DNA of 64,000 bases, from contig OY751496.1 in the NCBI GenBank assembly GCA_963565915.1, positions 744,001 through 808,000 of the forward strand, in the 5' to 3' direction. A program made the translations under genes and the position numbers. The DNA comes from Entoloma clypeatum (Eukaryota > Basidiomycota > Agaricomycetes > Agaricales > Entolomataceae). The notes under the pieces are model-generated. The model did no database searches. It was not told the DNA's origin and worked only from the letters and a program-made list of their open reading frames with translations. This document shows, piece after piece, positions 1 to 11,900 of the stretch (the stretch's first letter is position 1; each line of letters starts with the position of its first letter).

Positions 1-243
1 TTGCAGCCGCGCTTGACAGACGGCCGTTCAGGGCCGTCGAAAACAAAGATGGCAGTGACAGCGACAGATAAGAGCCGACAGATCTGCCAAAAGAGAATCT
101 GCAGAGGCAGATTCTCACCGACCTGCATGCAGGATCCTTGACTTCGGGGGTGACACTGCGCGCGAGTGAGAAGTATACTTGGTAGGTCGGATATCAGCAA
201 ACAAGACCCATTCGAAACGGGAGCGCTCACCTTGCATCGATTC

Positions 244-532
244 TGTTATGATCGTATTTTCACTTTTCACTTTATCTTATCTTATCTCGATCTTATCTTA
301 TCTACATCATATCATACATGAGGACATCTTATCATTATCGCGCAGCATGACGCTGCCACAATGCAGCCTCATGGAATTTACATATATAAGTAGGGTACTT
401 TCACTTGTATTCGATAGCTTGTTCTCTTGAGATTCCTGCTGGGTCTCTTGGCAATACAGTTCTCTTATCATCTTTCCACTTCGTTCCTAAGTTTGGTCTC
501 GCAACATCGTTTGACTTAGCGTCGCCTCAACA
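244..532 (+). repeat. 5' LTR of E1
   Basis: 289 bp, starts TGTTATGAT and ends CCTCAACA. A TATA box (TATATAAG) lies at 383-390, so transcription should start near 415. The segment AGCTTGTTCT at 416-425 is complementary to the primer site after the LTR. T-rich pyrimidine tracts fill the U3 part. Confidence 0.95.
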
Positions 533-534
533 GA

Positions 535-544
535 AGAACAAGCT
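535..544 (+). promoter_or_regulatory. Candidate self-priming primer-binding site of E1
   Basis: AGAACAAGCT, two bases after the LTR, is perfectly complementary over 10 nt to LTR bases 416-425, 33 nt after the start of the TATA box, about where the mRNA should begin. This is the arrangement known from Tf1/sushi elements, in which the mRNA 5' end folds back as primer. No match to a tRNA 3' end was recognised. Confidence 0.7.
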
Positions 545-1110
545 CTTTCTACTTGCCCGCCCAAACACACACTTCCCACTCCATCATCACTATCCCTGCC
601 GTTTCGCACTTTTGCATTAAAAGTCACACTTCATTATTACATGCGGACCCTAGTGTTAAGGGGGATCTCCTGGACTTCAGGGATAAGAAGAGAAACACTT
701 GGTGCACCCACTATATCTAGCGTTGCCATTTGAGACACATAGGGAAACGTTGAGCCCGTCCCGTGTTGAGGTGACCAAAGGCCGACGCAACTAACCTTTG
801 GGAAAGCTGCTGGCATGTGTGACAGTTGGAGAGAGCAGACCGTACATGTCTAGATCGCAAAAGGTGTTCCAACCCCCGACCCTATTTCAGGATATCGACC
901 AGTCCAGCGCGCGTAGGGGATCTGACCACGTGGACTTCATTTTTCCTAGATCTTCCTTTGCTCGGGTAAATCGGCTACCTGGGTAAACAGATCACTCTTT
1001 GGGTTTTTTCCTTTTAGATTTTTTCTTGCCTAAGTGTTAGAACAGGGTCGCGTGCCCGACGCAAGGTACTACTGTTCAAAAAATCAACCACTCCCCCTCA
1101 TCACACCATC

Positions 1111-2208
1111 ATGGCCGAAGGCACCAATGCCCAATTCGACGAAGAATTTGAACAACACCATGCACCATCACCCTTACCTCCGATACCACTGTTCAATCAC
1201 CCCCCCCCACAAAACAACAATTGTGGAAGGAAATTAGAAGTCGCCGTGGATCCCGGCAAATACAATGGATCCAAAGCAACGTTCACAGTATGGTGGACTA
1301 AGATGCTCGCATGGCTCAGGGTCAACCAAGAGCTATTCAATGGAGAGGAAGAAGTGTGCATTGCAGTGTGGTCGCGATTGGACGGTCCCATGGCAGGAGT
1401 TTACGGGGAAACCCGTTTGAACCAATGTATGGAATCAGAAGATTGGCCAACGTACCGAGAGCTAGTCAGTGAAATCACAACGAGGTTTCGTCCCACCACT
1501 GAGATCGAATGGGCCCGATCCAAAATCGAGAGCTTTAAGCAAGGTTCAATGAAGACCGATGATTGGATTACGCAATTCGGGACCCTGGTCATCAAGGGCA
1601 AGATTGAGGAAAGGCACGGTGTAACCCTTTTGGAAAGGAACGCCAAGGAATCTATCATGCAACAACTCTTCCAGCAAGGGAGGAGAAAGTCCACAGTGCA
1701 GGGCACCTGTGAAGAAATTTTGGCAATCGGCAGAGCGGAAGAGACTTTTGCAGCAAGACCAGGCATGAGGACTGGCAATAACTTTGGACAACAACGTAAC
1801 ACATGGGGCAATCGGCCTGCATATGGACAACAGCAGCAACAGAGGCCCTTTGGGCAACAACAGAATGGGGGGTACCATCCTCAACAACAAAACGGTCAAC
1901 AACAACAACAGCAGCAACCACGATGGGATCCAAATGCAATGGACGTTGATAGGAACCAGAGACGCGCTCCTGGTAATTGTTATAACTGCGGCGGACAGGG
2001 GCATTTTGCCCGAGATTGCAGACAGCCACAGCGCAGGGTACAAGCAGCAATGATTGAACAGATCGATGAACAAGAGGAGGAGGAAATTTTGAGACAGATC
2101 AACGTGAGGCATCAAACGCGCCAAGCTAATAATGGACAGCAGGGCCAACCGGCTCAGAACAACAGACAGGCTGCAGCGCAGCAGGATTTTGTAAACATCA
2201 ACCAGTAA
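1111..2208 (+). CDS. gag: E1 Gag (capsid-nucleocapsid)
   Basis: 365 residues, uninterrupted. The middle (about residues 60-200) resembles the Retrotrans_gag capsid domain (WTKMLAWLRVNQ, then a region rich in charged helices). It is followed by a long Gln/Asn-rich stretch and a CX2CX4HX4C zinc knuckle (CYNCGGQGHFARDC) at about 290. The start ATG at 1111 follows a 578-nt leader after the LTR. Gag forms the particle and binds element RNA. It ends in TAA at 2206-2208. The -1 frame is open from GGATTTT at 2184-2190 into pol. Unlike pol, gag has no stops. Confidence 0.9.
   Translation: MAEGTNAQFDEEFEQHHAPSPLPPIPLFNHPPPQNNNCGRKLEVAVDPGKYNGSKATFTVWWTKMLAWLRVNQELFNGEEEVCIAVWSRLDGPMAGVYGETRLNQCMESEDWPTYRELVSEITTRFRPTTEIEWARSKIESFKQGSMKTDDWITQFGTLVIKGKIEERHGVTLLERNAKESIMQQLFQQGRRKSTVQGTCEEILAIGRAEETFAARPGMRTGNNFGQQRNTWGNRPAYGQQQQQRPFGQQQNGGYHPQQQNGQQQQQQQPRWDPNAMDVDRNQRRAPGNCYNCGGQGHFARDCRQPQRRVQAAMIEQIDEQEEEEILRQINVRHQTRQANNGQQGQPAQNNRQAAAQQDFVNINQ
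2184..2190 (+). promoter_or_regulatory. Candidate -1 frameshift heptamer GGATTTT (gag to pol, E1)
   Basis: In gag frame it reads G GAT TTT. The -1 frame stays open from here through the gag stop into the protease-RT frame. The same heptamer in the same register occurs near the gag end of the other two gypsy families in this window. GGAUUUU is a known -1 shift site in red clover necrotic mosaic virus. No downstream stem-loop was modelled. Confidence 0.55.
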
Positions 2209-5200
2209 ATCCCCCGCTGGCTCTGACAAATCGATATGAACAATTGCCTATAGACTCTTACATACATAAAGACACTGTAAATTCTTGGTTTCAAAAGCTT
2301 ACGGACGCAGCAGTTACATACAATAAAATACTATTGGACAAACCCAAAAAGGTAAAAACCCAAAAAAATAGCACAGATAAATCGGACTTAGATACGCTTG
2401 TAAACTATATCATTGGGGAGCCCTCGGCAACGAGGCTTGGTTTGTCCCCTACGGATGAATGCTTAATTCCCTGTTGCGATGAATCAGATAACTTAACTAG
2501 GCAAATGGACTCTATGGGGGGACCATCTTTTATTCGATCCGCTTCTGTGGAAAAGGAGCTTATGATGAAAATCATGCTGGAAACGTTGCAGGATAAACGC
2601 ACATTTGATGTTGAAGCATTATTAGACTCAGGGGCGACAGGGATGTTCATAGATCTGGACTTCGCCAAAAAAAATAACATTAAATTAAGGGAACTATCTT
2701 TCCCCATTCAGGTCTACAACGTTGATGGCATGCTTAACCAAGGAGGTTTGATCACGCACGAAGCAGTCATGGCTATGTGGTATAAAGGACACGTGGAGAT
2801 AGCAGTGTTTGAAGCATGCAACCTAGGAAAAGCTAAAAGTATCGTTGGACATACTTGGCTGAAACGTCATAATCCAGAAATCGATTGGGAAAAAGCGGAA
2901 ATTAAATTATCAAGATGTCCAGAAGAATGTGGCATGCATCGAACATGTTACTTAAATAAAACTGCAAGGACCAGATGGGGTGGAAGGATGGAAGAAGTAG
3001 TAGAAGAAAATGAGGAAGAAGTGAAGGAGGAAGTAATCCACATGCTCAGGGCAGCTAAGGGAGAACCCTCAGATGAAGTACCGGCGGAACAGGTTGTCCC
3101 CCGGAAATATCACAAATATCTATCAGTCTTTGAAAAGAAAGCATCAGAGAGATTACCAGTCAGGAAACCATGGGATCACGCTATAGACTTAAAACCAGAT
3201 TTCGTACCAAAAAAGGCCAAAGTCTATCCCCTGTCACCGGATGAAAGGAAAGAAGTATCTGAATTTGTAAACGATCAATTACGCAAAGGATATATTCGAC
3301 CTACCAAGTCACCACAAACTTTGTCAGTATTCTTTATACCCAAAAAAGACAGAAAGAAACAAATGGTACAGGATTACCAACATATTAACAGCTGGACCAT
3401 TCGCAATAATTATCCACTTCCGTTGATTCCGGAATTGATTGATAAATTAAAGGGAAAGAAAAAGTTTACCAAAATGGACCTCAGATGGGGGTATAACAAT
3501 GTACGCATCAAAGAAGGAGACGAGTGGAAAGCGGAATTTACAACCCCAGATGGAGCCTTCGAACTAACAGTTATGTTCTTCGGATTAAATAATTCCCCAA
3601 GCACGTTTCAAACCATGATGAACGACATATTTAGAGACTTAATTGATCAAGGAGACGTAGTTATCTATATTGACGATATATTGGTAGCAACTGAAGGAGA
3701 AAAAGGACACAGTGAAATTGTGGAGGAAATTCTAAAAAGATTACAGGAAAACGACTTATTCTTAAAACCGGGAAAATGTTTCTTTGACAGAGACAAAATA
3801 GAGTTCTTAGGGTTAATTATTGGGAAAGACAGAATTCGAATGGATCCTTCAAAAGTAGACGCCATCAAACAATGGCCGAAACCAACGAAAGTCAAAGAAG
3901 TCCAGTCGTTTCTAGGATTGGCCAATTTCTATTGAAGATTTGTCAAAGACTTCTCTAAAGTGGCAGGCCCATTACATAAATTAACAAGGAAAGAAACAAT
4001 CTGGAATTGGAAAGAGGAACAGGAGAAAGCGTTTGATATGCTAAAAAAATTATTTAGGAAAGCACCTATATTAGTATCTCCCGATCCGGATCAGAAGTTG
4101 AGAGTAGAATCAGACACATTGGACTTTGCTACAGGAGCAATTCTATCTATGGAATGCGAGGATGAGAAATGGAGGCCATGTGCCTTTCTATCTAAAGGAT
4201 TGAATGACGTGGAATGAAATTACGATGTACACGATAAAGAAATGCTGGGCATAATTCGAGTGCTGGAAGCATGGAGACACCACCTTGAAGGAGCCAAACA
4301 TGAGGTCGAGATCTGGACTGATCATAAAAACCTCGAGTACTTCATGAAGGGACGAAAGCTTAATTGCAGACAAGCACGCTGGGCATTGTATCTAACTCGT
4401 TTCAATTTCAAATTAATACACAAGGCTGGCACCTCAATGGGAAAGGCGGATGCTCTTTTGAGAAGAGTTGATCATAGAAAGGGGGTGGAAAATGACAATG
4501 AAGACATAACATTATTAAAACCCGAATACTTCCACTTGCGAGCAATGGATTGAGGTCACATACTTATTGATGGACAAGAAAGTAAACTATTAAAACGCAT
4601 CAGGGATGCCAAGGAGTTTGATGAAAGCAGTGGAAGAGTTAAAAAAGACAAATACCAAAACATTGCGTGCAGATGAATGGCACGAAGAGCAGGGACTCTG
4701 GTTACATTGAGGAAAAGTTTATGTTCCGAAAAGTCAGGAACTCAGGGAGGAAATAATTAAAATACACCACGACAACCCAGTCGCAGGACACCCAGGGCAG
4801 TGGAAGACCCTGGAATTGGTTACACATAATTATTGGTGGCCTAGTATTACAAACATGGTCAAAGCATACGTCGAGGGCTGCGACAGATGTCAATGATCAA
4901 AAAACGTGCCTCAACCACTAGCCGGTAAATTAAAAGCAAACACAGAACATGCAGGACCATGGAAACATGTTACAGCAGATTTTATTGTAGGACTTCCAGA
5001 AGCTCAGGGGTACAACACAGTATTAGTTGTGGCTTGCAGATCGACAAAGCAATCACACTTTATCAAAACACGCGATGAAGTCTCAGCAGAAGGATTAGGT
5101 AAACTATATCGGAACGAAGTCTGGAAACTTCATGGACTGCCAGAATCGTTAACGTCAGACTGAGGACCACAATTTGCGGCAATATTTATGAAGGAACTAA

Positions 5201-6120
5201 ATAAAATATTGGGGATCACAACTAAATTATCAACGGCGTATCATCTGCAAACAGACGGACAGACAGAACACATCAACCAGGAGTTGGAGCAATATCTAAG
5301 ATCATTTATTTCCCATCGGCAAACAGATTGGCCCGAATGGATGGCAACCGCGGAGTTCGCCTACAATAATAAAATTCACACGGAAACTCAGTTTTCACCG
5401 TTCTATGTAAATTATGGGTTTAACCCTAGGATGGGCGTAGAACCTCGGAGGGCAGAAAAGTCAGAACCGGCAAAAGAATTTGCAGAGCGAATGAAGAAGA
5501 TTCATGAGGAGGCAGAAGCAGCGCTAGTAAAAGCAGGAGAAGAGATGGAATGGTATGCGAACCTGAAACGGGGTGATGCACCAGTTTACAAAGTTGGCGA
5601 CAAAGTTTGGTTATCGACTAAAGACCTAAAGTTGAACCGGCCCTTAAAGAAACTTGCCAAACGATGGATTGGACCCTATACCATAACCCAAATCATTTCG
5701 TCACACGCTGTAGAACTTAAATTACCAAAAACTTGGAAAATCCACCTGGTCATCAATGTATCATGGGTCCGATTATTTAAAGAACCACTATTTATATCAC
5801 AAAGGGTGCAGGCACCAAACCCGACAGTTATCAATGGCGAAGAGGAGTATGATGTCGCTAAAGTTATTGACTCAAGGTTGAAGAGAGGAAAGCTGGAATA
5901 TTTAGTGCAATGGGAGGGTCTGACTCAGGACCACAACACGTGGGAATCCAAAGATCACCTAGAACATGCCAAGGAAGTGGTGGAGGACTTCTTTAAATTA
6001 AACCTGAATGCACCCTGGTGCTTACACGCAAACATCTTTGAAGGACTGGAATTTAAACCATATGAGAATTTCACGGACACCCCGGACAACATCATATCTC
6101 ATCTGGAAGTCGAGATCTAG
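2184..6120 (+). pseudogene. pol: E1 Pol: protease, RT, RNase H, integrase, chromodomain (decayed)
   Basis: Expected to be made as Gag-Pol by a -1 shift. Order: aspartic protease (LLDSGATG, about 2625), reverse transcriptase with VIYIDDIL (about 3660), RNase H (about 4100-4450), integrase with a zinc-binding N-terminus and a D,D,E core (TADF, LTSD, NQELEQY), and a C-terminal chromodomain (YLVQWEGL, about 5900), which in chromoviruses targets insertion to chromatin marks. Six in-frame TGA codons (3933, 4215, 4551, 4708, 4894, 5161) all sit where Arg is expected, and the frame changes once near 4615-4630. Ends in TAG at 6118-6120. Confidence 0.9.
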
Positions 6121-6131
6121 AAAGGGGGTAA

Positions 6132-6420
6132 TGTTATGATCATATTTTCACTTTTTACTTTATCTTATCTTATCTTGATCTTATCTTATCTACATCATAT
6201 CATACATGAGGACATCTTATCATTATCACGCAGCATGACGCTGCCACAACGCAGCCTCATGGAATTTACATATATAAGTAGGGTACTTTCACTTGTATTC
6301 GATAGCTTGTTCTCTTGAGATTCCTGCTGGGTCTCTTGGCAATACAGTTCTCTTATCATCTTTCCACTTCGTTCCTAAGTTTGGGCTCGCAACATCGTTT
6401 GACTTAGCGTCGCCTCAACA
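6132..6420 (+). repeat. 3' LTR of E1
   Basis: 289 bp, same length as the 5' LTR and differing at only a few sites, mainly C:G to T:A. Preceded by the polypurine tract AAAGGGGG and followed by the GATTC target duplication. Confidence 0.95.
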
Positions 6421-6425
6421 GATTC

Positions 6426-7939
6426 CAATAAAAAGTGTCCCCTGTCCGCGGCGACGTGGCTCAAATCCCTCATCAGTCGCAACTTGGGTAAGGGCACAAA
6501 CTTCTGCTGCTGGTTGCAAAATCTGCTCCAAGGTGTCATCAGTGATATCTCAAGGAGCACCTGCAGAGTCGGCTCACATTCCAAAGCCCAGGAACTCCCA
6601 TTGTCGTGGTTTGTCGGCAAGACTTGCATCTTCCGAGACAACAGGTGGTGCAAGGTCATGGTTCAGGAGGGTGAGAGAAAGGAAGCACCATTTTGGGAGC
6701 TTTGAGAACAGGCTGTCAGCCATGCATGGGCCAAGAATACTCAGCTGCCAGCTAAGAGCTGGATGTTGATGGGGGGTGCAACCAACAAATGTCGATGTTG
6801 CGACCCAGCTGTCACTGAACAGATTGGCCATGCAAACAAACAAACAAACAAACAAACAAACAAACAAACAAACAAACAAACACATCAACAAAACAATGCG
6901 TCGCGTCAATGCCTGGAGGAATGTGCTCCTCCTTTTGGTATATAGGAAATGTAATAGACAATAACCATCTGTCATGCAGCACCCTATACTCAATGCAATG
7001 TGTAATACCATCTTCATTTATGGACTCTCTTTTTAGTAAGGTGTTCTGCAGGTTTTACTCAGTCAGATTTACCGTAAATTTATGAAATTTACAGATTTAC
7101 AAGCGGCCCATGCATTAGGGCTTTCTGTCTGACAGACACTGTAAATTTATGATTCAGGGCTCAATGAGGTCCCACGTCAAACTTGCAGCCCTTAGGGTCT
7201 TGCACAACTTTGATTTTTTCAGGGAAGGCCAGAATCCGCGTGATTGTTCCGAGCCATACCTGTGGATCGTGGGTGACAAAAACTCCCAGAATCCTCACAT
7301 TGGCACAGTGCTTATTCAAGTCATGTATCAAAATAGGTTCTATCCTTGCAATGCTAAGTATCTCGACTGTTTGAAAGGCATCCCAGGGGATGTACAATTA
7401 GGAAAGGCTCAATGAAAACTCTTAGCATGATCATGAATGCAATGCCAAACATGGATGTACCATCCTCTGTGTTGATGCAGAAGTGATGAAAAAGAATTGT
7501 TTAGAAACAAAGAAGACCATGGCTGCAAAACCCATACCTACACACCTTATCACCCAGTTATGAAAGCCATCAAGATGTTCTCTTCGTGTGGAGGAGAGCA
7601 GGGGAGCTGAGGGCAAAACGAGGGAGGGACATGTCGTGCAAAGGCAGCAGCTGGATGGCTGGACATGTTCGAGAACTCGGTCAATGAGCTGGAGCGATCA
7701 CCACGATGAGGGTTCGTGAGATCTCGCATCTTGATGTGGCATGATGGCTGGTTGGGGGTGATTTGGGTGCTGGCAAACCCTGGCTGGGTGGTAACAGGCC
7801 CTACTCGGGTCCCCTCGGCTGCCACAGCCGACGTCGCTACTGAAGACGGTTGCCCTCCGGTGCTCGATCGCGGGCAAAGGGTGAACACCATCTTTACCGA
7901 TTTTATCACCCCACCTCATAAAACGGCTCGATTAAGGCT
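6426..7939. other. Unassigned stretch with possible minus-strand coding relics
   Basis: No recognisable gene. On the minus strand three short open stretches read like protein (about 6659-6375, 7397-7161, 7909-7550). The middle one contains LIHDLNKHCANVRILGVF and DPQVWLGTITRILAFPEK. They may be remains of an old coding sequence or element, but no family was recognised and they lie in different frames. Confidence 0.3.
6833..6880 (+). repeat. (CAAA)12 microsatellite
   Basis: Twelve perfect tandem CAAA units, 48 bp. The Thr-Asn-Lys-Gln repeats read across it in three frames are an artefact of the repeat, not genes. Confidence 0.98.
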
Positions 7940-8490
7940 ACTTAGTCACCACCAAAATGTGACAACTCTATGGGCACCTGCAAAAATGGATATTTTTCTT
8001 ATTCCTATTGCCAAAATGCTCAGTTTGATGAGACGAATCGAACCCTAAGACAGAATTTTGATTGGGCCAAAACTGAGCAAGTTCAAATTTTCGAGTTGGG
8101 CCGATTTGGGCATTACCATATATGGTATATTAGTAACCATTAGTAAGCTACCAAAATGGAAATGTTGGATGGCTATGCGTCCAAGGCTGCTGCTACTGAC
8201 TCCGGAATAGGTCGGTGAGACTTGTATTTCATTGAACTAAAAGCTTTAACCTTTGCCTGAGCATTGCGAGTGTCCAAACCCTCCCGGTAAGCCTCCATCC
8301 ACCTGTGCATGTGATGTTCCCATTTCCGGATAGTATCAAGAGGGACAGATTCCATTGCATGTGGCAAATTGGTCTTGAGAGTGTCAAAGGACATGTTACA
8401 ACGTTCATGGAGATAACACTTGACATTGCCCCAGAAGAACTCAATGAAATTAAGCTCACAGTGGAACTTGGGAAGCACTGTCAGCAGCAG
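7940..8490 (-). mobile_element. Mariner-like DNA transposon, copy 1 (truncated)
   Basis: Nearly identical to the left two thirds of copy 2 (45197-45710), starting within the terminal inverted repeat at CTTAGTCACCACCA. The outer dozen bases of the left repeat and everything beyond about 8480 are lost. On the minus strand (about 8493-8173) it keeps the transposase C-terminal part with CELNFIEFFWG, which contains the last acidic residue of the DDE catalytic triad. An hAT-like MITE begins at 8500. Confidence 0.8.
8173..8481 (-). pseudogene. Transposase C-terminal fragment, mariner copy 1
   Basis: About 100 residues read from LPKFHCELNFIEFFWG to the natural C-terminus (KSHRPIPESVAAALDA), as in copy 2 and closely as in copy 3. 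The rest of the catalytic domain is missing, so it cannot be an active transposase. Confidence 0.75.
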
Positions 8491-8499
8491 CATGCCACG

Positions 8500-8577
8500 T
8501 AGTGTTTGAAGGTTCAGTCTACATAGACCTGAACCAGACTGGACTGAACTGAAAAATAGACCACATTGGACTGAACC
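8500..8577 (+). mobile_element. hAT-like MITE, left part (split by copia)
   Basis: Starts TAGTGTTTGAAGGTTCAG, the terminal repeat shared with the MITE ends at 29624 (minus) and 16483. After 78 bp the copia element is inserted (GAACC duplicated at 8573-8577 and 14292-14296). The MITE-like sequence, rich in GGTCTAGACC-type words, goes on at 14292 to about 14420, but no right end CACTA was found there. Confidence 0.65.
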
Positions 8578-8887
8578 TGTTGAAGTTCCACCTGGGCGCT
8601 AGCCGCAGATGTACTGAGCAACACAGCTACAGTGGAAGTACTCTACTTAACCGTTCTAGCCACTTACATGGTTTGGGAGGGTGAGGCTGGTGAGAGCGGT
8701 TGAGGCTGATAAGAGCGATGGAGCTGGTTAAGAGTCAAGAGACAACTTATTGATATTGACAGTTTCCTGGTCTTATATACCGTACTACTGTTTGTACCAA
8801 CCAAATAAGTATGTAATCAAAGATGTGTAAATGATCACATGATGTAATGTAATCTAATCTAATCTACGTGATGGAAAAGTTTCAACA
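8578..8887 (-). repeat. 3' LTR of the copia element
   Basis: 310 bp, plus-strand TGTTGAAG...TTCAACA with inverted TGTTGAA ends. It contains an ATCTA short tandem repeat. Confidence 0.92.
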
Positions 8888-8956
8888 CCCCCCCATATTT
8901 AGTACATACTTCTAAATACATCTTTACTTTTTCCCATATAGGTACTCTTGCTTCGT

Positions 8957-11900
8957 CTAGTTTTTAAGTAATCCAAAGTACGGGATAAACTTGTTGAAGA
9001 GGATTTTCCCCAGATTCTTAGTTAAAAGGTCTGCAGGGTTATTCACTCCTTCGATGAATTCGACCGTAATAATCCCTTTGGATACTTTTTCTCTGACAAA
9101 GTGGAATCACACATTGATGTGCTTGGATCGCTTCTCAGTTACAGGATTGGATGCGATAAAGACGGAGCCATTGTTGTCTCCATAGATCGGAACTGATCTG
9201 ATCTGCATTCCAAGTTCGGCAAGCATGCTTCTAAGCCATGTCACTGCGCGACTGCAATCTGATAGCGCCATGTACTCTGCTTCTGTGGAAGAGAGGGCAA
9301 TGGTTTTTTGCGCCGATGAAACCCATGTTACTGCTCCAGACGCCAGCGATATGAAGTAACCAGTGGTGGATTTTCTGGTGTTTTCGTCTGACGCCCAATC
9401 GGAGTCTGTAAATGCATAGATTCCTTTCCCAGAATCACCATCATACATGATCGCATAATCTTTCATTGCCTTCAAATACCTGCAAACATCCCTTGCCACT
9501 TCTAAATGGCGTTTGGTAGGGTTTGCGGAAAATTGGGACATTTTGATCACGGCGAAACAAATGTTGGGTCTTGTCCCGATCATTAAGTACAACAGTGATC
9601 CGATGATGGATTGGTACTTGGATCTGAGTTCCGCATTGGGTTCATCTTCGGACTTCATGGGTTTGTAGCCCGTCGGGAGTGGGGTGTGGGTGGCATTGGA
9701 TTCGCTCATCCCCATTCGTGCGAGAATTTTCTCAAGGTAAGGTACTTGATCAATGAAGATTTTCTTCCCACGTTGCCTTATTTGGATTGAGAGAAATTCT
9801 TTCGGTTCCCCATTAGACACTAGGTGGCCTAGGTCCCTACATTCCCATGTTGTCATGAAGGCCTTCTTTTTCTCTAGCGTGTGTTCTCGGTTTGTGCCGA
9901 GAAAAGCAGAGTCATCGACATAAATGAGGGCGATTACAGTTTCCCCTTTGGTACTTGTGTGAATAAAAACTCCCACATCGGAGTGAAGCTGGACAAAACC
10001 GAGCTTTTTCATGGAGGAATTGAGTTCCCTCCACCAGGCTAATGCGGCCTGCTTAAGTCCGTATAGGGCTTTGTATAGTTGGTACACGAAGTGTTCTTTC
10101 CCTTTTACTATGTAGCCCTCAGGCTGTCGCATGTAAATTACCTCACGGAGTGTTCCATAGAGGAAGGCTGATGAGACGTCCAAGAATGTCATGAACCACC
10201 CTTCAAGGGCTGTCAATGCCAGAATCAACCGGATGGTCTCGTACCTCACTACTGGTGAGAAGATCTGATTGAAGTCGATCCCTTCTACCTGTGAGAAACC
10301 TTTTGCGACAAGGTGCGCTTTCAAACGCCCATCGGATTTTTTGTTGTAAACCCATTTGTTCCTTAGAGCTTTCCTCCCTGTAGGTAGGGGTACTAACTCC
10401 GTGATCACCCCGCGGCTTTTGAGCATGTCTAGCTCTTTTCGTTCTGCCGCATACCAATCTTCTTTGTTTGGAAGAAGGTATATATCTTTGTGTGACATTT
10501 CGATGATGCCTACTTGGATAGAGATTGCCTCCATTAGGAGATCATTCATCCATGCCGTTTGACCACCTAATCTACGTCTTCGATCGATTTTTTCAAGATC
10601 AGAAGCAGGGGTGTCTTCCCCATAGATGCTACCTGGCATTCTCCGAACTCGTCGTTCCCTGATCGGTTGATCTAGTACTTGTTCGGGTTCTGGAGTGGGT
10701 ACTCGTGGTTCATCATCAGGCTCGCTAGACAGCAAGTCATCATCTGATTCAGGGTGATCCTGTCCAGTGGGAACAGGGTTGTGAGGTTTTTTGTAATGAC
10801 TGTCATTGTCATCATTTCCGGGGATGAGGTCCTCAAACTCATCAGCCGGTTCTGGGTTTTCCATTTCTGGATGGTTTTCTGGCAAAGGGTCGATGTGGCA
10901 TCTAGGGTACTTGCTTTCATCAAAGATAGCTTTCCCACCCATGAAAATTGTATTAGTCTCAGGATCCATGAAACGGTATCCTTTGACCCCTGGTTTTGAT
11001 CCAAGATAAATCATCAATTGAGATCTAGACTCCAGGGAATTTCTACGTTTTTCCTTTGGGATATACACATATGCCTGACATCCAAAGACTCTGATGCTTG
11101 ACATATCGGGGATCTCATTGGTCACCCTGAAGTAAGGGGTATTCCATTCGAGACGCTGCATGGGGGTTCTGTTGTAGAGAAACGCTGCATGTTCCAAACA
11201 GAATTCCCACCACATAGGGGGTAAGCACGTGTCGAAGCGCAAGGCCTGAGATTTCTCCCACAGGGTTCAATTTATCCGTTCTGCTCTACCGTTCTGCTGG
11301 TGCTGATACAGGAGCGTGACGTCGATCAGAACTCCATGATCGGCAAGTACATCCTTGTATTCGTCAAACTCTCCACCTCCATCAACTCGCCATTTTTTAG
11401 GAGTGGCGGCGAACTGATTCTGGATCATTGCAAGAAATTGTCGCAGTGCCGTGATGGCATCCGACTTCTTTCTAAGCAAGACAACCCAGACGTGGGATGA
11501 AAAATTGTCCAAAAACGTGAGGAAATATTTATATTTATGGTATGATGCCGTGGATATCTGTTTGAGGTCGGAATGGATCAGATCAAAGGTTTTGGTTGCC
11601 CTTGTCATCAAATTGGGATATGACTGATTCGGCATTTTCCCTTTGAGGCAACCTGTGCAGCTTTCCTGTGATTTCTCACGTACTAGTGTTTCAGGTACCC
11701 CTTTGGTACTGGTGGGAATCTTTCGGAGTGCTTGATCATTTGGGTGACCAAGGCGCTTGTGCCATGTTTTGACAGTGATTTCACTTGAGATCGCATGGAT
11801 CTGGTCATAGCGTATTTCAGTGTCTAACCAGTAAATGGTTTGACCAAGGATGTGGGGCGAAAACTGGATTTTGCTCAGCCCTTTGGAGATGTTGATTTCT

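Larger units (their letters stand above)
244..6420 (+). mobile_element. Ty3/gypsy chromodomain LTR retrotransposon E1, complete but decayed
   Basis: Complete LTR element: two 289-bp LTRs (TG...CA), 5-bp target duplication GATTC at 239-243 and 6421-6425, self-priming site after the 5' LTR, gag, pol in -1 frame, C-terminal chromodomain, and a G-rich polypurine tract (about 6120-6129) before the 3' LTR. The order protease, RT, RNase H, integrase, chromodomain places it among chromoviruses. The few differences between its LTRs are mostly CpG transitions, matching the decay of its pol. Not functional because of stops and a frameshift. Confidence 0.95.

Noticed and set aside
1546..2229. 227-codon minus-strand frame across E1 gag
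   Set aside because: Antisense shadow of the Gln-rich gag region (Leu-rich in reverse); no independent support.
3933..5163. Stop codons as selenocysteine or programmed readthrough in E1
   Set aside because: The TGA codons occur at ordinary conserved Arg positions, their number differs per copy, and sister copy B of another family has Arg codons there; simple decay explains them.
6763..6964. Overlapping frames with Thr-Asn-Lys-Gln repeats
   Set aside because: Translation of the (CAAA)12 microsatellite.
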